Positions 1 through 11,675 of a stretch of 64,000 nucleotides of DNA are shown here, in pieces. The stretch covers positions 341,001 through 405,000 of the forward strand of contig JAQGDQ010000104.1 of assembly GCA_030141605.1 (NCBI GenBank), written 5' to 3'. Numbering within the stretch: position 1 is the stretch's first letter; each line of letters opens with the position of its first letter. The translations under genes were made by a program, and so were the position numbers. The notes under the pieces were generated by a model. It worked only from the letters and a program-made list of their open reading frames with translations, searched no databases and was not told the origin of the DNA. This DNA comes from Tubiluchus corallicola. Its lineage: Eukaryota > Priapulida > Priapulimorpha > Priapulimorphida > Tubiluchidae.

Positions 1-932
1 TATGTTATGTTTCCATCCTGTTTCCCCGTTCTGCCATCCAAGGCCAAAATTCTGTTTGGCTCAACGTTTACTATCATTCCTAGTGGGTCATCTTCTCTTA
101 CCGTGGCATAATACATTTCTGCGTCAAACACGGGATTTACCTTGCACTCTGTTACATGAAAAGTAAATATCCTGGTCCTTTTTCTCGAAACACGGTTATC
201 ACGTGGAGCTGAATCTTTTACAAAGACAGTCACCTTATGCTCTGCCTGCTGGTCATAGTTCAATTCTTCTCGCAAGAAAATCTCACACTCGCTAGTGTCT
301 TTTTTGAATTTCGCTTCGAACTTGGCGTTACTCTCTTTTATCCAGCAATCCGTAAAAACGCCATAATTATCGACGATAGTAAAGTGTGCTATTCTTGTTC
401 CAACTAAGGTGTCTTCCTTTACGGGAAATCTAGTGAGTATGCCCTCTCCAAAATTTACTGAATTCTTCTTCATTCTGCCCTCTCCAAAATTTACTGCATA
501 CTTCTGCTTCATTTTAAACTTAACCTTCACTACCATGTCATCATATCGATGTATGTTTGGCAATTTGCTGCATTTTAGGTGTATGTCCATCACCTCTTTT
601 CTATCTGACGACCTCTGTGATTTGAGAAATTTTGATACGTCCTGTTTGAGTACAAGATAGTAGGCGTACTTATTGGTTCCGTTAGGTGATTGTGATTTAT
701 ATTTGTTACCTACCTTATAGAGCTGATTTTGAGACTTAGGCGTAATTAAGTATAATGGATTTTGTTCGAAGAGTTCCACGCTTGACCCTGCCTTGCTGTT
801 TTCTGTTATCATCACTTCTTTGTTTTCAGGAAATGCACCCTGGCACACCTTTAATGCCAGTGTTGCTTTGAAATTCACCATCGCTACTATGACAGCTGCA
901 ACGCCGAGGCAGATACCTCTAGCGTTAACCAT
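1..932 (-). CDS. Short-tail cadherin-like membrane protein, 5' part (runs off window)
   Basis: Read on the minus strand, an ATG at 932-930 opens a frame that stays open to the window edge (310 codons), so the 3' part lies outside. It begins MVNARGICLGVAAVIVAMVN, a signal peptide nearly identical to that of the gene at 48499, followed by the family's N-terminal module, a second cadherin-like repeat with the Cys pair (DCW...SECEIF) and the start of the third (NPVFDAEMYYATVRED). The linker between repeats 1 and 2 holds a tandem duplication (MKQKYAVNFGEG then MKKNSVNFGEG, about 438-512), also seen in the 48499 gene, so these two are close paralogues. Expected full length is about 645 residues with a C-terminal membrane helix. 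Whether the missing part is intact cannot be seen. The cadherin-like assignment is by motif; adhesion or recognition is inferred. Confidence 0.8.
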   Translation of the reverse strand, partial: MVNARGICLGVAAVIVAMVNFKATLALKVCQGAFPENKEVMITENSKAGSSVELFEQNPLYLITPKSQNQLYKVGNKYKSQSPNGTNKYAYYLVLKQDVSKFLKSQRSSDRKEVMDIHLKCSKLPNIHRYDDMVVKVKFKMKQKYAVNFGEGRMKKNSVNFGEGILTRFPVKEDTLVGTRIAHFTIVDNYGVFTDCWIKESNAKFEAKFKKDTSECEIFLREELNYDQQAEHKVTVFVKDSAPRDNRVSRKRTRIFTFHVTECKVNPVFDAEMYYATVREDDPLGMIVNVEPNRILALDGRTGKQDGNIT

Positions 933-1200
933 GGTAACAATAATTTCACAAATTAATTGCCATAATTTCTATTGGATAATAAGTAAAGTGCCCTCCAGCT
1001 GTAAATTTTAAATTTAATCCAGTCACACAGAATTACACCGTCACGAATGTAGTATGGAAAAGGTATTATGGCATTCCAAAATTTTTTGAAGATTTTAAAT
1101 GCATTGTGTTTTCGTTAAGAAGAATGTTGCGTTTGGATAATGCTAATTACGTCACTGGCAGCCAACATCATTGAAAATTTAAAGCCATTAAATTAATCTT
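933..1200 (-). promoter_or_regulatory. Conserved 5' flank of the partial gene
   Basis: This segment is recognisably similar to the sequence upstream of the genes at 27796, 33521, 38806 and 48499. It includes TGACGTAATTAGCA on the minus strand (1154-1141), a CRE/ATF-like site, and a TTTACAG/CTGGAGG block near 1000-1012 that matches a possible 3' splice site in the other copies. The site lies about 220 bp from the ATG here, against 407-479 bp in the other copies. Retention in five copies could be selection or simply shared duplication. Confidence 0.4.
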
Positions 1201-1204
1201 TTTT

Positions 1205-1345
1205 ACTTTTGGCGTTTTTTGTTGAATCGTGGAACGCAACTCAAACTCACAACAGTCAGTAAACGAGATTATTGTCATTGCCACAATATTACGCAAAATA
1301 TTTACCATGGCATTGCCCATGAAAGCATCAAATACTTGAATTCGC
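1205..1345 (-). pseudogene. Remnant of a cadherin-like gene N-terminus
   Basis: On the minus strand the peptide MRIQVFDAFMGNAMVNILRN followed by a hydrophobic stretch resembles the remnant at 23725-23967 (MRIQVFNAFGGNAVTLVNFV), which is more clearly a signal peptide plus the first part of the family's N-terminal module. Here the coding similarity is lost after the signal-like region. The flanking DNA (about 1255-2130) is homologous to 23880-24605, so both remnants carry the same upstream sequence. This is a weak call resting on that pairing. Confidence 0.35.
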
Positions 1346-2130
1346 ATAAGGAGGTGTATTTCTGTCCTCAATATCGGATAAAAGAGACTTCTCTATGTTC
1401 AACAAGAATGCAACGTCGATGTTAGTCATAATGTGCTACAGCCATAAGTAAACTACGACAAGAATTTCCAATGACAATAACTTGTGTTATCCTTGTCCCA
1501 CGTTGTAATTGCTGTTATCCAAATTCGTGGCTTCTCTATATACTGGTAAGGTTCAAAAACGAAAAAGGAAGGCAGCTTATGTAACAACAATGGCGTGACG
1601 TGTTTCTTTTCGTCTTTATTCTTTATTCTCGAATTGGCAAGAAAATGAGTTTTTGTGCAAACGTTTAATTGTGATTAAAGTCACCAATCATTAATTTATG
1701 AGGGCCAGAAAAAAAGTCACAATTTTGGCTAGGAAAGAAAGTTGGGTCTAAAACAAAAACATTCAAGTCAGTCATTATTTTGTTTGACTCGTAAATGGTG
1801 CTGACAAGCCACTGGCGTAGCAGTGTCTAGTTTTTGCTGGATTGCTGCTGTGTTTACCTGTCTGAAGGGGAGACTTCTTTTATTTGAAATTCTACCTGTC
1901 AAAGGTTTATAATAGAAGTGATGGGCGTATGATGATAACGATGATGATGAATTTTATTTATCATCATAAACAATTAAAGTAATAAAACAGAAAATATTTT
2001 TAATCAGTAAACTGGCAGAGCATGATTTCTACATATTGACAACACTATTTAATTAATAATGGCATTACATGTATGTGAAAAAATCACATTTTGTTCAACA
2101 TCTTAGGTTTAGGGTCAAGGGTTAGAGTTA
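1255..2130. repeat. Duplicated non-coding segment, copy 1 (partner 23880-24605)
   Basis: Long runs match the region 23880-24605 in the same orientation, for example AAATACTTGAATTCGCAT, AATAACTTGTGTTATCCT and TCTTAGGTTTAGGGTCAAGG. Copy 1 has an extra GATGAT-rich stretch near 1930. It is the upstream flank of a decayed cadherin-like copy (minus strand) and is followed at about 2131 by a LINE fragment. Confidence 0.6.
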
Positions 2131-2569
2131 GTACAAAGATGCGAAGATGCAAGTATCTCGGTAGTCTGCTGGCAACAGAAGACGACATATCAAGAGGGAA
2201 GATAATGGCATTATCAGCTTACTCAAAAGTCACAAAAGTTTTTGAGAATAGGAAGATTTCTTTGGAAACAAAAATTAGAATATTCTCAGCCTTAGTTGAA
2301 ACTGTATTTCTGTATAACTCTGAGCTCTGGACATTAAAAGCAAATCATAAAGCTGAAATCGATGCGTTTCAAAGGCGAAATTACAGAAACATTTTGGGTA
2401 TTAGATGGCCAAACAAAATTTCAAACAAAGATCTATATGAAAAAATAAAAGAAGAACCTTGGACAAGAAAAATAAAAAGACGCCGTTTAAGATGAATTGG
2501 GCATATGCTTAGGCAACCTGATGATATTCCAGTGAAGATAGCTCTTCAACAAGCCATAGAACCATAGAA
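2131..2569 (+). mobile_element. LINE fragment, C-terminal part of reverse transcriptase ORF
   Basis: The plus-strand frame encodes MRRCKYLGSLLATEDDISRG, then TKIRIFSALVETVFLYNSELWTL and FQRRNYRNILGIRW, a pattern typical of the region after the RT palm in many invertebrate non-LTR elements (YLGS..., LYGSE.WTL, R..R.ILGI.W). After RRRLR a TGA at 2493-2495 sits where W is expected, and the frame continues IGHMLRQPDDIPVKIALQQA before a stop near 2567. It is therefore a 5'-truncated, dead copy. Its 3' end abuts the C-terminal coding end of the cadherin-like pseudogene on the opposite strand at 2570. Confidence 0.75.
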
Positions 2570-3510
2570 GGACAATCAACCAGGTTAAAATGCACACGAT
2601 ACCAAATAAAGCTAGTGCAAAAGCCGAATGTATGAGAACCTCGTTCGTATTATACATACTTCTTGAACTGTAAGGTAGAGCGTCTCTTGAACTCTCAGCT
2701 CTAGCCACTATCCAGTCAACATTTTCCTGGATTACCTTCCACGTAGGCAAGAACAACGAAACTATGGCGTCCCAATGGGAAAGTCTTCAATGAATCTGGT
2801 TTTGTAATAAACCCGTTTTCATCCGTCTCCCTAACCCCATCTGAATTTGTAGCCGTTGCAAAAAAATCGTTTAGTTCCTGGAGTCCGTTTTCGCGTACTT
2901 GTAATCACACCATCATTGTCCACCTGAAACTCACTTACAGTGTCACCAGCCCGTGTCCTCAGGCCATAAGAAAATTTGGGAACGTATTTTGCCGGGGTAG
3001 AATCATCGACTTCCACAATGACCACCTGTCTACCTACTGGCAGGCTCTCAACAACAACTGTCTTATATGATGTTTGCTTAAAGCTTAGCGGTGGGCCTTG
3101 AAATTCTACTGTAATATGAACAGCTGATATGGCACTATACGGCAAATCAGGTTTAAACCAATTGTAGAAAGCTTTCACTGCTATAAAGTACTCTGGTTCT
3201 GTGATTTTTCCAATCACCAGCAAATTACCGCGACTGAAGTCACTAAGAATCATGAATGGCAACTCCTCCTTATATTCCTTGTTATCTAGCAACTTAAGTT
3301 TTAACATCTTATCTTGTTTGCCGGTTTCGCCATTGAAGGCAACAATTTTGCTCGGTTTTGGTTTTATTGCCGTTCCTTCCTAATGTTTTGCTTCACTGGC
3401 GTAAAACATTTTTTCACTAAAATAAGGATTCAACTTATAGTCCATAACATCGAAAGTGAGCATACAAGTGGATTTCTTTGCTGACACGCTACCGTCAGTC
3501 AACACGTTAG
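2570..3510 (-). pseudogene. Cadherin-like gene remnant (repeats 3-5 and TM)
   Basis: Read from 3510 downward, the minus strand gives FDVMDYKLNPYFSEKMFYA, a stop, KPSKIVAFNGETGKQDKMLK, then ITEPEYFIAVKAFYNWFKPD, VVVESLPVGRQVVIVEVDDS and EFQVDNDGVITSTRKRTPG. These align with repeats 3 and 4 of the intact genes. Lesions are a stop near 3378, a one-base expansion of an A run near 2865 that shifts the frame, and an internal deletion of about 60 codons joined at 2821 (compare 18968-19336, which keeps that part). The end still encodes a family-like membrane helix (NEVLIHSAFALALFGIVCIL) before running into the LINE at 2569. No N-terminal half is visible upstream. Confidence 0.8.
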
Positions 3511-4680
3511 AGTTAGTTTTAAGGTTGAAGTTGTCTCATTTTTCTTATGACTTTTTTACCTGGATTCATGTTGGTGAAGTGGGCTTCCATGGACAGGCAT
3601 CATCCGCTCACAGCTTAATCATGACTTGGTGTCTGTGGATGCCCTGAGCTATTACCTTTTAGAATCACTTTAACGGTCAAACAACATGAGCTCCGACAAA
3701 CGGCAATATAATTAAATTCGCATAGCTTAAAGGACAAGAAAAAGGGTCTTCAAAGTGGTTTTCACAAAAATCGCTTTAAAAGAATTATATTAGTTTATGG
3801 CAATCTTAAGCACGTATCCTACTCACGTTAAAAGAAATGCCTGTTTGCTACATGCACGCACGCATGCACGCATGCACACGCACACGCACGCACACACACA
3901 CACACACACACACAGTAACATCAATTGAACTTCGTTTTCAGTTGCAACCTAAAAAGGGCGTCCTTAGAACGGCAACCACTGCATGTGAACTTCATTCTAG
4001 CAGCAGTAAAGGTCCTGGCAAAACATTTTATGCATTAACCATTTCTATTAACTTGTTGTTAGATTTTGCACTGAGGACTGCAAAAAATGTTATTGTAGGC
4101 TCTCTTTACACACCTGGGTTTTTTAAAAACACTAAGCTTAAAGTTTTACCCGAGGAATCACCTCTTTAATTTGATAGCTATGTATAACTAATGTTTCAAC
4201 GAATATTTACTTTTTAAGGTTTTCAAATTTTTTCATACCTAACTGAACTGCACTGACTAAGCAGCATTTCTACTTGCCGGCCTGTGTTTTGCGTCCATTG
4301 CAGTGTAAGTATCACTGCTATAATTATGATACTACAACATTCTTATGAAGAATTTGTACAAATTTCACTATTTTCATCAAAACGCGAAAATATTCAAAAT
4401 GAGGCCGGCGATCGCACACTGACTGGTGGTTTTCACTCTTTTTTCTTAAATGGTCTGAAATTTTTTTCTTACATAAACAAAAACTTTATGCAATAGCCTA
4501 CAGTAAACATATGCACCGAAACAGTAAGGAAGTATACATTAATTGAATATATGAGTAAAACACAAAATCGTAGTGCAACATACATTCACTGTTAGAAATC
4601 GAATTGCTGTGAGCATTATTGTACAAATTTAAGTCTGTTGATGGTCAAAACGGAAATCTTACAAATTTTGTGAAAAGAAC
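3511..4680. other. Non-coding spacer
   Basis: Apart from the CA microsatellite no gene is seen. A block near 3535-3600 (GACTTTTTTACCTG followed by GTGGGCTTCC) resembles 24620-24690 and belongs to a dispersed repeat that also carries GGGTTAG-like runs. A short stretch near 3805-3850 (CTCACGTTAAAAGAA) recurs at about 53250. Confidence 0.5.
3853..3914. repeat. (CA)n / (GCAC)n microsatellite
   Basis: A run of GCACGCAT and ACACGCAC units grades into pure CA repeats. The plus-strand frame through it (THTHTHTH) is low complexity and not considered coding. Confidence 0.9.
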
Positions 4681-4689
4681 TATAAAATT

Positions 4690-5030
4690 TTAGTGTACCA
4701 GACAACGCATTTGTAAACATTTGACAACGCCTCATATACCAAGCTATTGTAATATTAACAGCTGTAACAGCTAGCTAGAACCTTACCTGGTTCATTTTTT
4801 CTTATTCCCAAACAAGAGCCTGCTAATAAATCACTCTACGGACAGACTAATGCACAATTAAGTCTACGTAAAGCAACTGAAATTACTGAACTGAGGTGGC
4901 AGACAGCTTTGCTTTACACACATGTCACGCGCCGGTTGTAGTTAGGACGCGTTGCTGTGGTACACTTAACCTTTGACCTGGGGCGACTACTTGCGCATAA
5001 TGAAACTGTGAAAAGGCTTGTTATTTTTCA
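4690..5030. repeat. Duplicated segment, copy 1 (partner 25695-25995)
   Basis: The blocks ACCAGACAACGCATTTGT, AGCTAGAACCTTACCT, TTTGCTTTAC and GACGCGTTGCTGTG recur in the same order at 25695-25995. No coding potential is seen. It is another duplicated flank piece from the ancestry of the cluster. Confidence 0.55.
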
Positions 5031-7831
5031 AAAAGTATATAAAAGATATTTAGTCATTGTTTCAAAATAAACATTTTACTATTAAGTCACCAAGGCAACT
5101 AACTTGAATTCTACGATATGTTTTAATTTTTGATTTTATTATGTTTTTGCTCTTGCATTGACACTTCATGTATTGAAATTGTAATTTTGTATATTATTTT
5201 GTTTTTATGTAAATGCGAAATGTTATAAAAGTAACTATTGTAATTTGCAAAAAATGAGCTTACCTTATCATTATGACATTTTTCTTAAAATGCCATGATT
5301 ACGAATTAATAGGAGTGATTCCCATAAGTAACAAGACAGATGCTGTGACAACACACTCTGATAACTAAGAAGCCAATCTCAGCTAATACACTCTCAGCCT
5401 CTTTTAATTCTGCGATCGCAAATTCAACGTTTTTATGGACAAAACGCGTTACTTTAACAAGTAAAGAGTGTTGATAATGACCATAGTAACGAGCTATGCA
5501 ATTAGTGTACATGCATAATTATTTGTGTATACATGCGCATTAAATAAGATGTCAAAGTCACTCTGCACAAATTAATGGCGTATTGTTAAAGAGAAAAATC
5601 AATCAATGTTAAAATGTGAGTAAGTCATTAATTTCTAAGATTTCTTTTCATTTGCCACAAGCTACACATTTCATTGTTGTATCAAAACACAAGGATTGTC
5701 AATACTTACCTTATAAAATCAGATCCATTAAACTAAGCAGAATGATAAACTTCCATTTAAATGCCAAGACGTCTACCAAGCATCTGTTACTCTATCACAG
5801 CCAAAACAGTGGTACAAATCTTTTTGATTGGTGAAAGTCACTAAATCAGTCACTTTCAACTTAATTTATTCACATTCATAACTCTATATTTCTTCCTAAT
5901 TTATTAAAGCCCAACAGTTTAATCGACGAAATTGCAAAGCAGAGCGATACGACGTAAAGCAACCTAAATTTTTTAGTAAAATGTTTTTTGAAGGAAATAT
6001 GCTCACCCATCTATTCATCACGCATATCTGAATATCTAGCGTTACAAATTTTTACCTGCATAGTGATGTTCGTGCAATGATTTGTGTAAAATAGCCCAGT
6101 AATGCAAACTGCTGTTACACAAAGTAAGGATACAATGTAATATTTGATTGTAGCTTCATCTGAATGCTAAAAATCATGGATGTTATGATTACATATGGCA
6201 GAATTCGTTTAGATTCGAAATTTTGAACAAACTTTGTGTCAGGAATCAAATCAGTTTAAAACTAATTAGTTGTTTTATAGTACTACATTAATTGCATTAA
6301 TATAGTATTATATTAATTAATTGCTACACTGTTGGAGTATTAATTTCAGAAGTATGAACTTGTGTACTAGTAAGAAATTAACCACTGAAGTTACAAAACT
6401 CACGAAACCAAGTTCAACTTGTTCAAGAGAATCTTTTGTTTGGGGAACTCAATAATTATGTGTTTTTTTCCAATAATTTACATCACGGCTCTATATTACT
6501 ATCAGCACGTCAAAACTGTCACGTCGTGCAACAGCCGCATACACTTGCTACGCTGGGTCAATTACAGTACAAGCGGCTAGCACACAAATGAACACACTTT
6601 CTTCACCTCTTTCCGAACGAAGACTTACCTCCGCTCTTGTAGGATTTCATCGAATTCTACTCATTGCCACAGCTGCATTCTGTAATTTGCATGATTTTAT
6701 GTTCTTCGTTAAACCACTAATGTGCTGGATTAACTTCCCTTGCGTCCAGTTGAAGCAATTTGCACAAGTCCCACAACTAAAATCTCATTTCAGTCATGGC
6801 AGCTGCTATGAAAGCTGAACACATAACTCACTTTAGTTCAATTATTCTTATGTCCACAAGACCGACTACCAGACAATGATAGTTCTTTATATCGTATGTG
6901 TCTGGTTTGAGCTTTGGTGTCTCTTGAAAGTGTTTTCAATTAATTTCGAAATACGTGCTTAAAAATGGAAAAGTATACAAGTAAGGTAACACAAACAACT
7001 TTTGGCTTATAGAAACGGCGTTGCTCACTAAAATAACAATAAATTTGCGCCAGCGGCATATTTTTATTTTAGTGCAAAGCTTGCAATGTTTGTACATAAA
7101 GTATACAGTTTTGACCAGGACAACCATTTTAACATATTACATGACTTTTTAAAAAAAGGAATCAGAGAATGACATCAAGTACTGGTACATTTCTAGAATA
7201 GGACACTATACGAAATAGTGTTCCACAAGGCACAATTCTGAGGCCTTAATTTATTATTTAATATAGACTTAAATGCGAGTCCAGCTATAATTAGTATTTA
7301 CTCAATAACTCAAGGGGTTGACGACATGAACTACAACCATTGTAATCCAAATATAGTCATAAATATCTCAGGCAGGAAAATAATATTATTATAAATTTTA
7401 TATGTATAATAAGGCAAACTTCAGGCACACATATGACAACTAAACCTGGTCGTTTTAAAAACATGATAATTTTCAATTTCCGGTAATTTTTTGTGACAGC
7501 AGATGAAATTCTAGCGAAATTTCTTTGTGAAACTTTGCGTGGGATAATATTGGCGGCCTTATAAATTGGTTTCATTTGTCCGTATTTACGTCACAACACC
7601 GCAAGTTTGTGTCAGAATGGCTTGCAAGTGGATGATTAAGCCAGACCTTGGTACAAGCTGCAAGGTGAGTATTTCAACAACATTTGGAAGCGTCGCTGAA
7701 GACTTTTGTGCGACGACTGGAACAGTTCTTAGCAGTTGCATCAGAACTTATCTAGATTTAGTTGTCAGTTGTTTTATTAATGTTTAAAAACTCCTAAGCC
7801 TACTCTGAAGCCCAGTAATGATGGTGTTTTT
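5031..7831. other. Non-coding stretch with nothing recognised
   Basis: AT-rich sequence with only short ORFs of no recognisable family. No convincing RNA gene, array or transposon terminus was found by eye. Confidence 0.5.
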
Positions 7832-8376
7832 GTTGCTCATATCACGTTGAAAACACCGGTTCTCGTCTGATCACCGAAGTTAAGCAACGTAGAGCCTGGT
7901 TAGTACTTGGATGGGTGACCGCAGACAACCAGTGCTATAGGCTTGCGGGATGCCCACACTGTATATCAACACTAGGCGGAGGAGCTGCACAAGCAAACAA
8001 CGTCTAGAGGGCGGAGGAGGTCAAGTGACCCAACGGCCATGTGTAGTGGAGTAAACCTTCCAAATCAGGAATGGAGCCCTGAAGGCGGACCAGTGCAGCA
8101 TGCTCACTGACTCCGGCAGCTCCTGCAGCCAACCTGGTGCCAAACGTATCGCTCCGCTTTCCCTTGGACTACACCAGGGAGGAAGAGAGGGGGTTCCTTT
8201 TGCTTGGGCAACTCAGGATCTCCATACACCTTGCTCAGGCGCGCGCCCTGGAGAGGCCATTCCAGTGGTTCAAGGATCGGACTGCTCAGCCACAGTCGAC
8301 GCTGCAGCTCTATCAATGTGATCAATAACTGACTCTCCACACTCCATTGTCTTCCGAGACAGAAGGATGCCAACAA
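7832..8376 (+). mobile_element. 5S rRNA-derived SINE (SINE3-like)
   Basis: The first about 110 bp are strikingly like 5S rRNA: CACGTTGAAAACACCGG, then the internal promoter A-box region GAAGTTAAGCAACGT (7876-7890) and C-box GGATGGGTGACC (7909-7920). The final stem strand is corrupted (AGACAACCAGTGCTATAGG) and no terminal T-run follows as in a real 5S gene. Instead a GC-rich unrelated body of about 430 bp continues to around GGATGCCAACAAC. This is the layout of SINE3 elements, where a 5S head supplies a Pol III promoter. The downstream ORFs (8100-8376) are by-products of the GC-rich body. The exact 3' end is uncertain. Confidence 0.7.
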
Positions 8377-8967
8377 CTAGTAAGTAGGCCTACATTGTGT
8401 GTGTCAGTAACCTATTATGTTAATCACACCTTTATGGAGTCTAATCATGTACGATGCATTCATGAAAGGAAGGAGTAGCGCCTAAGCCCCCTGGGAAGTT
8501 AGGCTTATTTTGGGGAAAATTTTAAAAGTATTTAATAATAAGTGTGACATGTGCCTCGTGCAATTAGTAAAATCGCTTTAAAGTCACGACCACTTCACGC
8601 TTGGTGTTCGCATTTTGAACTCTCATTCTCATTCTTCCAGCAATGACATCATTCACCGACTGAAGAAAAGAAGCGCATTGTTAATTTCTGTGATAAGCTA
8701 GACGGCTAATTTTGCATGATCATTTGGTTTTCTGCAGAAGTTTGAATTAGTTTAAGCAGCGCGCGGTTAAGGACAGCCACTGTGTGCTCACGAGAAGACG
8801 CTCAGTTCAACAGTTACGTCTCATTTTCAAGTGAATGGCAGTTACCACCGCGCCTGAAAATTTCTACACAGTGGTAATATAAATTAGTTTTATATTTTTA
8901 GACAGTTATTTGGAAACCGTCTATATTATATATTTCTAACTTTAAATGCCAACAGTAAAAAACACCG
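8377..8967. other. Non-coding spacer
   Basis: No coding or structured feature is recognised between the SINE and the minisatellite that follows. Confidence 0.4.
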
Positions 8968-9052
8968 ATCATGCTAAACGACTTATCATGCTTAACGACT
9001 TATCATGCTTAACGACTTATCATGCTTAACGACTTATCATGCTTAAACGACC
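8968..9052. repeat. 17-bp tandem repeat
   Basis: About five copies of ATCATGCTTAACGACTT in direct tandem, with one variant at the first copy. The following 100 bp has degenerate AAGTCGAAATTT-type repeats. Confidence 0.9.
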
Positions 9053-9148
9053 TTCCCTTTAAATCAAAATGTCGAGTTGTTAAGTCAAAATTTGGAATTA
9101 TTAAGTCGGAATTTCGTAATACTGAGTCGAAATTTCGAGTTACTAAAC

Positions 9149-9460
9149 TTAGTTTTTGTTTTTACTATGTCCTTAACAAGCTACCGTAGTTGTGATAAAT
9201 TTAGTTTTTGTTTTTGCTATGTCCTTAACAAGCTACCGTAGTTGTGATAAATTTAGTTTTTGTTTTTACTATGTCCTTAACAAGCTACCGTAGTTGTGAT
9301 AAATTTAGTTTTTGTTTTTGCTATGTCCTTAACAAGCTACCGTAGTTGTGATAAATTTAGTTTTTGTTTTTGCTATGTCCCTAATAAGCTAACGTAGTTG
9401 TGATACATTTAGTTTTTGTTCTTGCTGTGTCCCTAACAAGCCACCGTAGTTGTGGAACCT
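9149..9460. repeat. 52-bp minisatellite, about six copies
   Basis: Successive copies of a unit starting TTAGTTTTTGTTTTT and containing TAACAAGCTACCGTAG begin at 9149, 9201, 9253, 9305, 9357 and 9409, a constant 52-bp period. The last copies are more diverged. Confidence 0.92.
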
Positions 9461-10495
9461 CTACTTTGTTCATCGTTAAACTTTTTCTTGACTAGATGCG
9501 GTGGCATAAAATTGGTTAAATTTCTCGGCAACGAATGATTTCCATATGCGGTAGACTACAAAACTTCTTCGTATACAGAATTAAATAGGCTATAAACCAC
9601 AGTCGCTGTTTTGATGGTATTATCTGAGTCAGTCACACTCACAAAAACCGTATCTGGCCTTTTAACGGATACGCAGCATCAAAGACGCAGTATCACACTT
9701 TAATACGCAATAAAAGTAAACGATAAAATTTAAATAAACCAGCTGACTGATGGTTTCGAGGATCGGACGGACGGACAGACAGGCAGACTGGCTTGCCAAA
9801 CTTTTCCTTTGCCACCTTTTAGATATTATCCGTAATGGCACAGCAATAAGTTTTATTTTCACTGCCTCGGTAGTTTTGAAACAGGTAAATTTGAAGCCAT
9901 AAATGTACCAATTTTAGAAATTTTAATGACGTGCTGCCTTAGTCACCATGGCAACCATTTTTACTACAGAACTAGTGCTCAGACCCCGCCTGCTATGCAA
10001 GTTTGGTTGGAGTCAGAACAACGGTTTTTGAGAAAAGGGTGAACAGACAGATCAGTAGACAGATGTGACTAAAATAAGGGTCGCCTAAGACGAGCCGTCG
10101 AACCAGCTGATTGATTTAATAAAAACACTTCAGACTTATTTTGAATTTTCTAACAGAGATTTTAACAAGTGGTTGAATATTTACAACTAGAAGATGGCAG
10201 TTTTTCAAAAAGTCCTTTAGACACCTAATTATAAGAAACTTGACTAGAATTAACGGCAAGCGAGTGGAAAAACAAAGTCAAATAAAGATTTAAAATGACC
10301 CGAGAACTAGTAATTATATAAATGTGACCTGAGGATGGTATATACAAGTATAAAACTAAACACGTCGCAAAATAGAACCAAGAAAATAAAATTTTTGTTT
10401 TTTTATGGTAGCAAGAAAACTAATTAATAATGTTTGCCCATTGCCACAACCTTTTTGGTTTTTAAATCATTGTGAATAAACAGGTATGGTCACCG
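9461..10495. other. Non-coding spacer
   Basis: Short GGAC/GACA-rich patches near 9762-9790 and 10040-10070. No gene recognised. Confidence 0.4.
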
Positions 10496-10660
<165 letters not shown>

Positions 10661-10739
10661 TTTTCCTTCATTCCTTTCATTCTCGTTTATTTATTTACAT
10701 ATTTTCTTATTTATTTATTTGTGCAGTTTGTTTAGTAAT

Positions 10740-11344
10740 GACTAGAATTGGCTTGATTTGAACATCTACCGTTAATTCAAGATTTGAAAAGTTTGAACAG
10801 TGTGCTTCAACTGAAGAATAACACTCACCCAGAGTGCTTAAACCTTATACCTTGCGCGAAATACGTAAGGAGGATAAACCTCTGACATTCGCACGGTAGT
10901 TCTTGTATAATTTTGTTCACCAACACGTACTGGGCAAGACGGACGTACTGAGAGACGGACAGGCCACTGAAAGTGTAAGTCACGGAATTCATCACCTCCC
11001 TACGTTTGTAGAAAATTTGAAAACTTGTGCAGTTGAAAACAGCTGATTCGCGGCGTCGATTGATCTGGAAACTGCTGAAAATACACAGTATCCGTCATCA
11101 GTATCCTTACATTTGTGCAAATTTTGTAAATTTCTATAATTGAGAACAATTGCTTGATGGTGTCTGTTGATGCAAAATTATACAAATAATGCCAGAATTC
11201 CAGGTAACAATTCCGAAGGATTATAAACGCTCAAAAAAGGCAACCCAGTGTGACTGACGGACACTTCATGCCTGCTATGTGATGATGTGTCGCCTGCTTG
11301 GCTGACTCGTCGGGTATGCGACCAGGGTTACAGTAAAGAGAACC
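10740..11344. other. Non-coding spacer
   Basis: No recognisable gene or repeat family. Confidence 0.35.
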
Positions 11345-11675
11345 TGTTAAATTATGTTAAAAGCAGTAGATTATGATAAATAATTATGTTGATAGATGCT
11401 GGTATGATAAAGCCAGTTAAAGAGTGGTGGCACGTGATTACGTGATCGAGGAATTGAGACAGCGGGACACCGCGCACGATATATAAGGCGTGCTGGGCCT
11501 CCAGCTGGAAAAATTAGATTCAGATTAAGTCTGGGAGCCGGAGCGTACAGACCGTTAGATCAGGGGCCTTTGGCATTGCTATTTATTATATTTATTGTGT
11601 TTAATAAACGTGTCATTTTATAATCAGACTTTTCATAGCTTTGCCATTCCTAAAGCATCAATAAGCAGCTACACA
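11345..11675 (+). mobile_element. Candidate solo LTR
   Basis: A 331-bp block begins TGTTAAATTATG and ends CTACACA, giving TG...CA ends. It is flanked by GAACC and CAACC (four of five bases match, a possible target-site duplication). Inside, a TATA-like ATATATAAGG lies at about 11479 and an AATAAA at 11603, about 120 bp apart, which fits a U3-R-U5 layout. No internal retroelement coding sequence is adjacent, hence solo. Boundaries are read by eye. Confidence 0.4.

Noticed and set aside
7832-7942. Functional 5S rRNA gene
   Set aside because: The 3' third does not pair with the 5' end, no T-run terminator follows, and the sequence continues into a SINE-like body.
8968-9460. CRISPR-like array
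   Set aside because: Direct tandem minisatellites of 17 and 52 bp without unique spacers, in a eukaryotic context.
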